A DNA stretch of 13,765 bases, taken from NCBI GenBank assembly GCA_900765465.1, contig CAAFRM010000301.1, positions 1-13,765 on the forward strand. Direction: 5' to 3'. Position numbers and translations under genes: made by a program. Under the pieces are notes generated by a model that made no database searches, was not told where the DNA came from, and saw only the letters and a program-made list of their open reading frames with translations. Source of the DNA: an uncultured Prevotella sp. (GTDB lineage: Bacteria > Bacteroidota > Bacteroidia > Bacteroidales > Bacteroidaceae). Shown in pieces: positions 7,414-13,085 of this stretch (positions are counted from its first letter, which is position 1; every line of letters starts with the position of its first letter).

Positions 7414-7478
7414 ACCCTTATATTTTGCACAATTGGGCTGCTTTTGTGTAAGGGTTCTGATAAATTGTAAGCAATTTA
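7414..7478 (+). other. Two successive hairpins downstream of the arabinofuranosidase gene
   Basis: First hairpin: ACCCTTA (7414-7420) pairs with TAAGGGT (7449-7455), and CACAA (7428-7432) with TTGTG (7444-7448), with a 7-nt bulge on the 5' side and an 11-nt loop. Second: TAAATTG (7461-7467) pairs with CAATTTA (7472-7478) around TAAG, followed by GCTTATTTT. Both precede the strong terminator at 7494. They may protect the mRNA 3' end or act as weak terminators. Otherwise the gap from 7390 to 7641 holds only that terminator and the ilvD promoter and leader. Confidence 0.45.
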
Positions 7479-7493
7479 GCTTATTTTCTAACA

Positions 7494-7540
7494 AAAATCC
7501 GCAAAAAATTGAAAGTTTTTGCGGATTTTGTTGTTTGTTT
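7494..7540 (+). terminator. Strong intrinsic terminator between the arabinofuranosidase gene and ilvD
   Basis: A perfect 14-bp stem: AAAATCCGCAAAAA (7494-7507) pairs with TTTTTGCGGATTTT (7516-7529) around an 8-nt loop, followed by the T-rich GTTGTTTGTTT. The symmetric A and T tracts would let it work in both directions. Its T-tail overlaps the ilvD -33 region. Confidence 0.85.
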
Positions 7541-7561
7541 CATAAATTCTCACTATCTTTG
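7530..7561 (+). promoter_or_regulatory. Bacteroidetes-type promoter for ilvD-ilvB-ilvN
   Basis: TATCTTTG at 7554-7561 matches TAnnTTTG. GTTG at 7530-7533 lies 20 bp upstream, the same geometry as the ffh promoter; TTTG at 7534-7537 is a closer match at only 16 bp. Transcription should begin near 7568, leaving a leader of about 74 nt. Confidence 0.7.
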
Positions 7562-7578
7562 CAGTCAAAATTGTAAGA

Positions 7579-7601
7579 AGAAGGCTTGAGAGAGACCTTC
7601 T
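7579..7601 (+). other. Hairpin in the ilvD leader
   Basis: AGAAGG (7579-7584) pairs with CCTTCT (7596-7601) around an 11-nt purine-rich loop, within the predicted 5' untranslated region. There is no ATG in the leader, no leader peptide and no T-tract, so classical attenuation is not supported. Confidence 0.35.
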
Positions 7602-7641
7602 GGCAATAAAGAACAAGATAATATAAAGAGATAATAACGAT

Positions 7642-9444
7642 ATGAAACATCCATTAAGAAGTAGCGTCTGTACTGAAGGCAGAAGAATGGCAGGTGCCAG
7701 AGCTCTCTGGGTAGCTGCAGGTATGAAACATGAGCAGTTTGGCAAACCTATTATCGCCATCGTGAACAGCTTCACACAGTTTGTTCCGGGTCATACTCAT
7801 CTTCACGAAATCGGTCAGATTGTCAAGAAGGAAATTGAAGCTATGGGTTGCTATGCAGCTGAGTTCAATACCATTGCTGTTGACGACGGTATCGCTATGG
7901 GTCACGACGGAATGCTCTATTCACTCCCAAGTCGCGATATTATTGCTGATTCTGTGGAATATATGGTGAATGCGCACAAGGCTGATGCTATGATCTGCAT
8001 TTCCAACTGTGATAAGGTTACCCCAGGTATGTTGATGGCGTCTATGCGTCTGAATATTCCTACAGTGTTCTGTTCTGGTGGTCCGATGGAGGCTGGTCGC
8101 TGGAAAGGCGAGAATGCTGACTTGATTACCGCTATGATTAAGGGTGCTGATACCAGTGTCAGCGATGAGGAAATGAAGCAGATTGAGCAGTGTGCTTGCC
8201 CTGGATGTGGTAGCTGTTCTGGTATGTTTACTGCTAACTCTATGAATTCTCTCACAGAGGCTATCGGTTTGAGTCTTCCTGGAAACGGAACCATTCTCGC
8301 TACTCACAAGAACCGCATCGAACTCTTCAAGGCTGCGGCTCGTCAGGTTGTGAAGAATGCCTACGCTTATTATGAGGATGGCGATGAGAGCGTATTGCCA
8401 CGTAGCATTGCTACCCGTGATGCCTTCCTCAATGCCATGACTCTCGATATCGCAATGGGTGGTAGTACAAATACAGTGCTCCATCTCTTGGCTGTAGCTC
8501 AGGAAGCAGGTGCCGATTTCAAAATGGAAGATATCGATCAGCTCAGTCGCAAGGTTCCTTGCCTCTGCAAGTTGAGTCCTAATACTCAGAAGTATAGCGT
8601 TCAGGAATGTAATCGTGCCGGTGGTATCCTGGGTATCCTGAATGAACTTAATAAGGGTGGCCTTATCAATGGTGCTGTGAAGCGTGTGGATGGCAAGACT
8701 CTCGATGAGCAGATGAAGAAATACGATATCACTGGTGCCGAGATTGATCCTGAGGCTGACCGCATCTATCATTCTGCTCCAGGCAGAAAATTCTCTACTC
8801 AGATGGGTAGTCAGGATGCACAGTGGGAGAGTCTTGATACAGATAGAGAGAATGGCTGTATCCGTGATCTCGAACATGCTTATACCAAGGATGGTGGTCT
8901 TGCAGTGCTCTTCGGTAACATCGCACAGAATGGTTGCGTAGTGAAGACTGCAGGTGTGGATCCTGTACTCTGGCATTTCGAGGGGCCTGCTGTATGCTTC
9001 GATTCTCAGGAAGATGCCTGCGAGGGTATTCTCGGTGGCAAGGTGAACTCTGGTGATTGTGTTGTCATCACACACGAGGGTCCTAAGGGTGGTCCTGGTA
9101 TGCAGGAGATGCTGTATCCAACTTCATACATCAAGAGCCGTCACCTCGGTAAGGAGTGTGCCCTCATCACAGATGGTCGATTCTCTGGAGGTACATCTGG
9201 CTTGAGTATCGGTCACATCAGCCCAGAGGCCGCTGCTGGTGGTAACATCGGCAAAATCAAGGATGGCGATATCATCGTTATCGATATTCCTAGCCGCTCT
9301 ATCAATGTGAAGCTTTCCGACGAGGAACTTGCAGCACGTCCACAGCAGCCGCTGAAGCGTAATCGTCAGGTTAGTAAGGCTTTGCGTGCATACGCACAGA
9401 GCGTAAGCTCTGCTGATAAGGGTGGTGTAAGAATCATTGACTAA
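7642..9444 (+). CDS. ilvD: Dihydroxy-acid dehydratase IlvD
   Basis: 600 residues, close to the roughly 610 typical of the long bacterial form. It dehydrates 2,3-dihydroxy-isovalerate and 2,3-dihydroxy-3-methylvalerate to the 2-keto acids that precede valine, leucine and isoleucine. The family signature SNCDKVTPGM at 121-130 includes the cluster ligand C123 and the metal-site D124 and K125. AVDDG at 79-83 supplies a metal-binding aspartate. CPGCGSCSGMFTANSMN at 186-202 carries the second conserved cluster cysteine, C192, and extra cysteines at C184, C186 and C189. DGRFSGGTSG at 511-520 is the C-terminal signature. The start gives the standard MKHPLRS terminus. First gene of the probable ilvDBN transcript, with its own promoter; ilvB follows after 88 bp. 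Confidence 0.97.
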   Translation: MKHPLRSSVCTEGRRMAGARALWVAAGMKHEQFGKPIIAIVNSFTQFVPGHTHLHEIGQIVKKEIEAMGCYAAEFNTIAVDDGIAMGHDGMLYSLPSRDIIADSVEYMVNAHKADAMICISNCDKVTPGMLMASMRLNIPTVFCSGGPMEAGRWKGENADLITAMIKGADTSVSDEEMKQIEQCACPGCGSCSGMFTANSMNSLTEAIGLSLPGNGTILATHKNRIELFKAAARQVVKNAYAYYEDGDESVLPRSIATRDAFLNAMTLDIAMGGSTNTVLHLLAVAQEAGADFKMEDIDQLSRKVPCLCKLSPNTQKYSVQECNRAGGILGILNELNKGGLINGAVKRVDGKTLDEQMKKYDITGAEIDPEADRIYHSAPGRKFSTQMGSQDAQWESLDTDRENGCIRDLEHAYTKDGGLAVLFGNIAQNGCVVKTAGVDPVLWHFEGPAVCFDSQEDACEGILGGKVNSGDCVVITHEGPKGGPGMQEMLYPTSYIKSRHLGKECALITDGRFSGGTSGLSIGHISPEAAAGGNIGKIKDGDIIVIDIPSRSINVKLSDEELAARPQQPLKRNRQVSKALRAYAQSVSSADKGGVRIID

Positions 9445-9476
9445 TCCTTTTCTGGTTTCCCTGGCAAGAAGGTTTG

Positions 9477-9492
9477 TCTTTGACAACAAAGA
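9477..9492 (+). other. Short hairpin in the ilvD-ilvB intergenic region
   Basis: TCTTTG (9477-9482) pairs with CAAAGA (9487-9492) around ACAA. It is followed by A-rich rather than T-rich sequence, so it is not an intrinsic terminator. It may be an mRNA processing or stability element. No TAnnTTTG promoter lies in this 88-bp gap. Confidence 0.3.
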
Positions 9493-9532
9493 AAATAAAG
9501 TTTTTGAATTATTCAGAATAAGATATAGATAA

Positions 9533-11248
9533 ATGGCAAAAGAAGTAATAACAGGAGCTGAAGCATTGATGCGCTCCCTGCATAACGAAGGGGTTAAGAC
9601 CATCTTCGGTTACCCAGGTGGTAGCATCATGCCAGTGTTTGATGCGCTGTATGGTTACACGAGAGGAGAGAAGAAGATGTTTGATCACATCTTGGTTCGT
9701 CACGAGCAGGCTGCTGCTCACGCTGCACAGGGCTACGCCCGAGTCAGCGGCGAAGTGGGTGTTACTCTCGTTACTAGTGGTCCTGGAGCAACTAATACGC
9801 TCACCGGTATTGCGGATGCCATGATGGATTCTACACCTATCGTGGTCATCGCCGGACAGGTGGGTGTGGGCGCTTTGGGTACTGATGCCTTCCAGGAGGT
9901 TGATCTGGTGGGCGTTACTCAGCCTATCTCTAAGTGGTCTTATCAGATTCGCCGTCCTGAGGATGTGGCATGGGCTGTAAGCCGTGCCTTCTTTATCGCT
10001 CGTAGCGGTCGTCCGGGACCTGTAGTACTCGACTTCACCAAGAATGCCCAGATTGCTACTTGTGAGTGGGAACCGGTGAAATGTGAGAAGGTTACATCCT
10101 ATAATCCATATCCGAAGATTGATGAAAAGGCTGTAGCTGAAGCTGCTGAACTCATCAATCAGGCAAAGCGCCCTTTCGCTCTCGTCGGTCATGGCGTAGA
10201 ACTCGGTGGTGCTCATAATGAACTGGTTGAATTCCTGGAGAAGGCTGATATCCCGGCTGGTCGTACTCTGCTCGGTCTTTCTGCTCTTCCTAGCAACCAT
10301 CCGCTTAATATGGGTATGCTCGGTATGCATGGTTCTTATGCTACCAATATGAAGACTCAGGAGTGTGATGTGCTCATAGCCATCGGTATGCGATTCAGTG
10401 ACCGTATCACGGGCGTTCCTTCCAAATATGCTAAGCAGGCTAAGATTATCCATCTTGATATTGATAAGTCGGAAATCGATAAAGTCATCAAGACTGATGT
10501 GGCTGTGATTGGCGATTGCAAGCAGACGTTGCCTGCCATCACTCGTCTTTTGAACAAGAATGTTCATCGCGAGTGGAGAGATTCCTTCGAGGAATATCGC
10601 AAGCAGGAGCAGGAGAAGGTTATCGAGAAGGATATTCATCCTACTGAAGGCCCTCTGCTGATGGGTGAGGTGACCAATGTGGTGACTGAAGCTACCAATA
10701 ATGAGGCTGTTCTCGTGAACGACGTAGGTCAGAACCAGATGATCAGTAGCCGCTATTTCAAGTTTACCAAGAAACTGAGTATTGTTACCAGTGGTGGTTT
10801 CGGAACCATGGGCTTCGGTCTTCCTGCTGCTATCGGTGCAACATTCGGCGCACCAGACCGTACCATCTGCTGTTTCTTCGGTGATGGCGGTTTCCAAATG
10901 AACATCCAGGAATTGGGTACCATCATGGAGCAGCAGGCACCAGTGAAGATGATTCTCTTGAACAATAACTATCTGGGCAATGTACGCCAGTGGCAGGATT
11001 TGATGTTTGAGGGACGTCGCTCTTTCACCCACATGCTGAACCCTCGTTATGAGGAAATTGCCAAGGCTTATGGCATTCCTTACGATGTGGTAATCGACCG
11101 CAAGGATCTGAAGGCGAAGGTTGAGAAGATGATCAGCACCAAGGGACCTTACCTTTTGGAATGCGCCATCAAGGAAGATGAGGATATTGTTCCTATGACT
11201 CTGCCGGGAAAGAGTGTGGACGAAATGCTGCTTGAGCTCCACTATTAA
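9533..11248 (+). CDS. ilvB: Acetolactate synthase large (catalytic) subunit IlvB
   Basis: 571 residues, full length. A thiamine diphosphate- and FAD-dependent enzyme that condenses two pyruvates to 2-acetolactate, or pyruvate and 2-ketobutyrate to acetohydroxybutyrate. FGYPGGSIMP at 25-34 and RHEQAAAHAAQGYAR at 56-70 hold the TPP-activating glutamate E58. TSGPGATN at 81-88 and a central FAD-binding domain follow. GDGGFQMNIQEL at 450-461 with NNNY at 477-480 is the TPP-Mg motif, and LGNVRQWQ at 481-488 is typical of biosynthetic acetohydroxyacid synthases rather than catabolic AlsS or pyruvate oxidase. The regulatory subunit gene follows after 59 bp, supporting the biosynthetic assignment. Sense codons TTA, CTA and TCA are absent, leaving a long open frame on the opposite strand. 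Confidence 0.96.
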   Translation: MAKEVITGAEALMRSLHNEGVKTIFGYPGGSIMPVFDALYGYTRGEKKMFDHILVRHEQAAAHAAQGYARVSGEVGVTLVTSGPGATNTLTGIADAMMDSTPIVVIAGQVGVGALGTDAFQEVDLVGVTQPISKWSYQIRRPEDVAWAVSRAFFIARSGRPGPVVLDFTKNAQIATCEWEPVKCEKVTSYNPYPKIDEKAVAEAAELINQAKRPFALVGHGVELGGAHNELVEFLEKADIPAGRTLLGLSALPSNHPLNMGMLGMHGSYATNMKTQECDVLIAIGMRFSDRITGVPSKYAKQAKIIHLDIDKSEIDKVIKTDVAVIGDCKQTLPAITRLLNKNVHREWRDSFEEYRKQEQEKVIEKDIHPTEGPLLMGEVTNVVTEATNNEAVLVNDVGQNQMISSRYFKFTKKLSIVTSGGFGTMGFGLPAAIGATFGAPDRTICCFFGDGGFQMNIQELGTIMEQQAPVKMILLNNNYLGNVRQWQDLMFEGRRSFTHMLNPRYEEIAKAYGIPYDVVIDRKDLKAKVEKMISTKGPYLLECAIKEDEDIVPMTLPGKSVDEMLLELHY

Positions 11249-11259
11249 TGGCTTTCGGC

Positions 11260-11276
11260 TATATATATAATAAGGT
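11260..11276 (+). repeat. 17-bp element, copy 1 (before ilvN)
   Basis: TATATATATAATAAGGT lies 31 bp before the ilvN ATG. The identical 17-mer occurs before the thioesterase gene at 11999-12015, also followed by one variable base and TAA and preceded in both cases by TGGCTT and CG. It could be a shared leader, processing or transcription-initiation element; it does not match TAnnTTTG. Confidence 0.55.
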
Positions 11277-11307
11277 GTAACTATACATTTTAAATAATAG
11301 AAATAAA

Positions 11308-11853
11308 ATGGAGAATAACAACGATAAGAAATTATATACATTGCTTGTCTATTCTGAGAATATTGCAGGTATCCTGAATCAGATTACCGCTGTATTTACA
11401 AGAAGACAGGTGAATATCGAGAGCTTGAATGTGTCGGCTAGCAGTATCAAGAACATCCACAAATATACCATCACGGTATGGAGTGATGCTGAGCAGATTG
11501 AGAAAATCAACAAGGCAATAGAGAAGAAAATTGATGTGGTGAAGAGTGATTATTATGCAGATGATCAGATTTTCATCCACGAGGTAGCACTCTACAAGAT
11601 TTCTACTCCTATCCTCTTGGAGAATCCTGAGGTTTCCCGTACTATCCGCAAGCACGATGCCCGTATGATGGAGGTGAATCCTACCTACAGTACTGTGCTC
11701 TTGGCGGGTCTTACTGAGGATATCGCTGATCTTTTCCATCAGCTCAACAGTTTCGATTGTCTTTTGCAGTACAGTAGAAGTGGTAGAATTGCCGTTACAA
11801 GAAGCTTCGATGAGCCTATCTCTGATTATCTGAAAAAGAATTCAGAAGAATAG
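11308..11853 (+). CDS. ilvN: Acetolactate synthase small (regulatory) subunit IlvN
   Basis: 181 residues. It binds IlvB, raises its activity and confers feedback inhibition by valine or related amino acids. The N-terminal ACT domain spans about 8-80: the SENIAGILNQITAVF stretch at 16-30 corresponds to the effector-binding loop (N18, G21, L23), followed by RRQVNIESLNV at 32-42, the usual ACT helix-strand signature. Residues 85-165 match the C-terminal domain of AHAS small subunits. It is somewhat longer than E. coli IlvH (about 163). No promoter is visible in the 59-bp gap after ilvB, and a strong terminator lies 60 bp after its stop, so it appears to be the last gene of ilvDBN. Effector identity cannot be read from sequence. 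Confidence 0.95.
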   Translation: MENNNDKKLYTLLVYSENIAGILNQITAVFTRRQVNIESLNVSASSIKNIHKYTITVWSDAEQIEKINKAIEKKIDVVKSDYYADDQIFIHEVALYKISTPILLENPEVSRTIRKHDARMMEVNPTYSTVLLAGLTEDIADLFHQLNSFDCLLQYSRSGRIAVTRSFDEPISDYLKKNSEE

Positions 11854-11912
11854 TCTCGGACAGGAATTCTGAAAGAATATATTGATTCTGGAACAAACAG
11901 ATTTAAACGAGG

Positions 11913-11961
11913 AAAATCCCTTTGCTTACCTGGTTGGAAGACCAAGAGCAGAGGGATTTTT
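11913..11961 (+). terminator. Strong intrinsic terminator after ilvN
   Basis: AAAATCCCTTTGCT (11913-11926) pairs with 11947-11960 over 14 bp with one wobble. The loop contains a small inner helix, TGGT (11931-11934) with ACCA (11941-11944). The 3' arm ends in five T, then AGTTTCTT. It separates ilvDBN from the thioesterase and ilvC; partial read-through is possible. The 191-bp gap holds this terminator, the repeated 17-mer and no TAnnTTTG promoter. Confidence 0.85.
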
Positions 11962-11998
11962 AGTTTCTTGTATGTAATAAAGATATAGGTGGCTTCGT

Positions 11999-12015
11999 TA
12001 TATATATAATAAGGT
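11999..12015 (+). repeat. 17-bp element, copy 2 (before the thioesterase gene)
   Basis: Exact second copy of TATATATATAATAAGGT, 29 bp before the thioesterase ATG and downstream of the ilvN terminator. Because a transcript must restart or read through here and no TAnnTTTG box is present, this element is the best candidate for whatever drives the thioesterase gene (inference). Confidence 0.55.
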
Positions 12016-12044
12016 ATAAAACAATAAATCAAAAACCGAAGAAT

Positions 12045-12887
12045 ATGAAACAGGAATTATTAGATAAGGTAGGTTGCTACGAGTTTCTGGCAGAACCTTT
12101 CCATTGCGATTTTGCAAGTCGTCTGTTTATGGGGCATTTGGGAAATCATCTTCTGAATGCTGCCGATTTCCATAGTAACGATCGTGGTTATGGAATGAAC
12201 TATCTGATGCCCCGACACAAAACCTGGGTCTTGAGTCGTCTCGCTATTGAGATGCTGGAAATGCCAAAGTCTTATGATAAGTTTAATGTAGAGACCTGGG
12301 TAGAGAGTGCGATGAAGTACTTCACTAGCCGAAACTTTAAGATTTGTGCGTCTGTTTCGGATGGTTCTGAAGCTGAGAAGGTATATGGCTATGGTAAAAG
12401 TGTCTGGGCGATGATTGATACAGAGACCCGTCAGCCCGTGGATATTTTCAGTATCCATGATGGACTTATCAAGGAATATATAGAAACAGAGAAACCTTGT
12501 CCTATTGCAGCCAGCTCTCGTGTCAAGATGGGTAAGGATGCAGAATTGGTACGTACTATTCATACCTATTATAATGATGTGGATGTAAATGGCCATATTA
12601 ATTCTGTGAAATATATCGAGCATGTACTCGATCTTTTTGACCTGGATTATTACAAGACTCATTTTTTACAGCGCTTCGAAATCGCATACGTAGCAGAGAG
12701 TCATCAGGGCGATCAGCTGAATTTCTATGTAGAGAAGGTGGGTGATGGGGGAAAAACAGAAAAAGAAGCTTCTGTTAACGAACCTCAAAAAATGGAAGAA
12801 TTTTGCATAAAAATAACAAAAATAAGCCAAAATAGCGATATTGAGGTGGAAGTTGTAAGAAGTAAGGTGAAATTTATAAAAAAATGA
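12045..12887 (+). CDS. Acyl-ACP thioesterase (FatA/FatB-like double-hotdog family)
   Basis: 280 residues. The family hydrolyses acyl-ACP to free fatty acid and ACP in the cytoplasm. The first hotdog domain covers about 5-145, with WVLSR at 61-65 in the expected place. The second, about 165-280, contains DVNGHINSVKYIEHVLD at 180-196, matching the plant and bacterial acyl-ACP thioesterase motif with catalytic-type N182 and H184. A hydrophilic insert at about 233-252 (KTEKEASVNEPQ) separates two strands and looks like a species-specific loop. There is no signal peptide. The gene sits between ilvN and ilvC, so a role in branched-chain acyl turnover is attractive but unproven; chain-length preference cannot be inferred. 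It follows the ilvN terminator and has no standard promoter. ilvC has its own promoter just after the stop. Confidence 0.85.
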   Translation: MKQELLDKVGCYEFLAEPFHCDFASRLFMGHLGNHLLNAADFHSNDRGYGMNYLMPRHKTWVLSRLAIEMLEMPKSYDKFNVETWVESAMKYFTSRNFKICASVSDGSEAEKVYGYGKSVWAMIDTETRQPVDIFSIHDGLIKEYIETEKPCPIAASSRVKMGKDAELVRTIHTYYNDVDVNGHINSVKYIEHVLDLFDLDYYKTHFLQRFEIAYVAESHQGDQLNFYVEKVGDGGKTEKEASVNEPQKMEEFCIKITKISQNSDIEVEVVRSKVKFIKK

Positions 12888-12895
12888 AAGAAAAA

Positions 12896-12927
12896 TTTGG
12901 TGGTTTCATGGAAAATCATTACCTTTG
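12896..12927 (+). promoter_or_regulatory. Bacteroidetes-type promoter for ilvC
   Basis: TTTG at 12896-12899 and TACCTTTG (TAnnTTTG) at 12920-12927 are separated by 20 bp, with no mismatch to the consensus. It starts 9 bases after the thioesterase stop. Transcription should begin near 12934, about 150 nt before the ilvC ATG. Confidence 0.8.
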
Positions 12928-12933
12928 CACTCG

Positions 12934-13085
12934 AAATAAAAAATAAACCCAGTGCCGCTTCCTCGTGTAGGTGGTGGACGGATCAAACAGGCTCTCTTTG
13001 GATAAGAATACAGCTCGCATCCGTATGGACAAGTATAACCCGCGGCTCCACAATAGGCAAGCCGCACAATAATTAAGTTACAATT
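12934..13085 (+). promoter_or_regulatory. GC-rich structured leader of ilvC (candidate cis-regulatory RNA)
   Basis: About 150 nt lie between the predicted transcription start and the ilvC ATG. Positions 12948-13067 are about 55% G+C by hand count, while the flanking intergenic bases are A+T-rich. Pairings seen by eye: ACGGAT (12978-12983) with ATCCGT (13019-13024); GTGG (12974-12977) with CCAC (13048-13051); TCTT (12995-12998) with AAGA (13004-13007); and GCGGCTCC (13042-13049) with GG (13056-13057) plus AGCCGC (13060-13065). GCCGC at 12954-12958 can pair with the same GCGGC (13042-13046), so two exclusive folds exist. The only ATG before ilvC, at 13025, opens a 15-codon frame (MDKYNPRLHNRQAAQ, stop 13070-13072) that spans the last hairpin and has a single branched-chain codon. 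No known riboswitch class was recognised. Confidence 0.5.

Noticed and set aside
7921..9075. 384-codon minus-strand frame opposite ilvD
   Set aside because: ilvD is intact with all family signatures; the antisense translation looks like composition-driven noise.
9445..9532. Possible separate promoter for ilvB
   Set aside because: The gap contains TTTG strings (for example 9473-9476) but no TAnnTTTG at suitable spacing; co-transcription with ilvD is simpler.
9509..11341. 610-codon open frame on the minus strand opposite ilvB
   Set aside because: It is in codon register with ilvB, where antisense stops arise only from sense TTA, CTA or TCA codons, and ilvB avoids all three. The translation is His/Leu/Ser/Thr-rich with no recognisable domain, while ilvB is full length with all motifs. 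It is a codon-bias shadow.
12920..12931. Conjugative-transposon attachment-like core (TTTGCA) near the ilvC promoter
   Set aside because: The match is explained by the -7 promoter box, and there is no integrase, flanking repeat or mobile gene in the window.
12968..12980. T-box-like string AGGTGGTGGACGG in the ilvC leader
   Set aside because: It only loosely resembles the T-box AGGGTGGNACCGCG. No specifier loop, terminator/antiterminator pair or T-run is present, and T-boxes are not typical of Bacteroidetes.
13025..13072. 15-codon upstream frame as a classical branched-chain leader peptide
   Set aside because: Its product MDKYNPRLHNRQAAQ has one leucine and no valine or isoleucine, so amino-acid-sensing attenuation is unsupported. 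It is kept only as part of the leader description.
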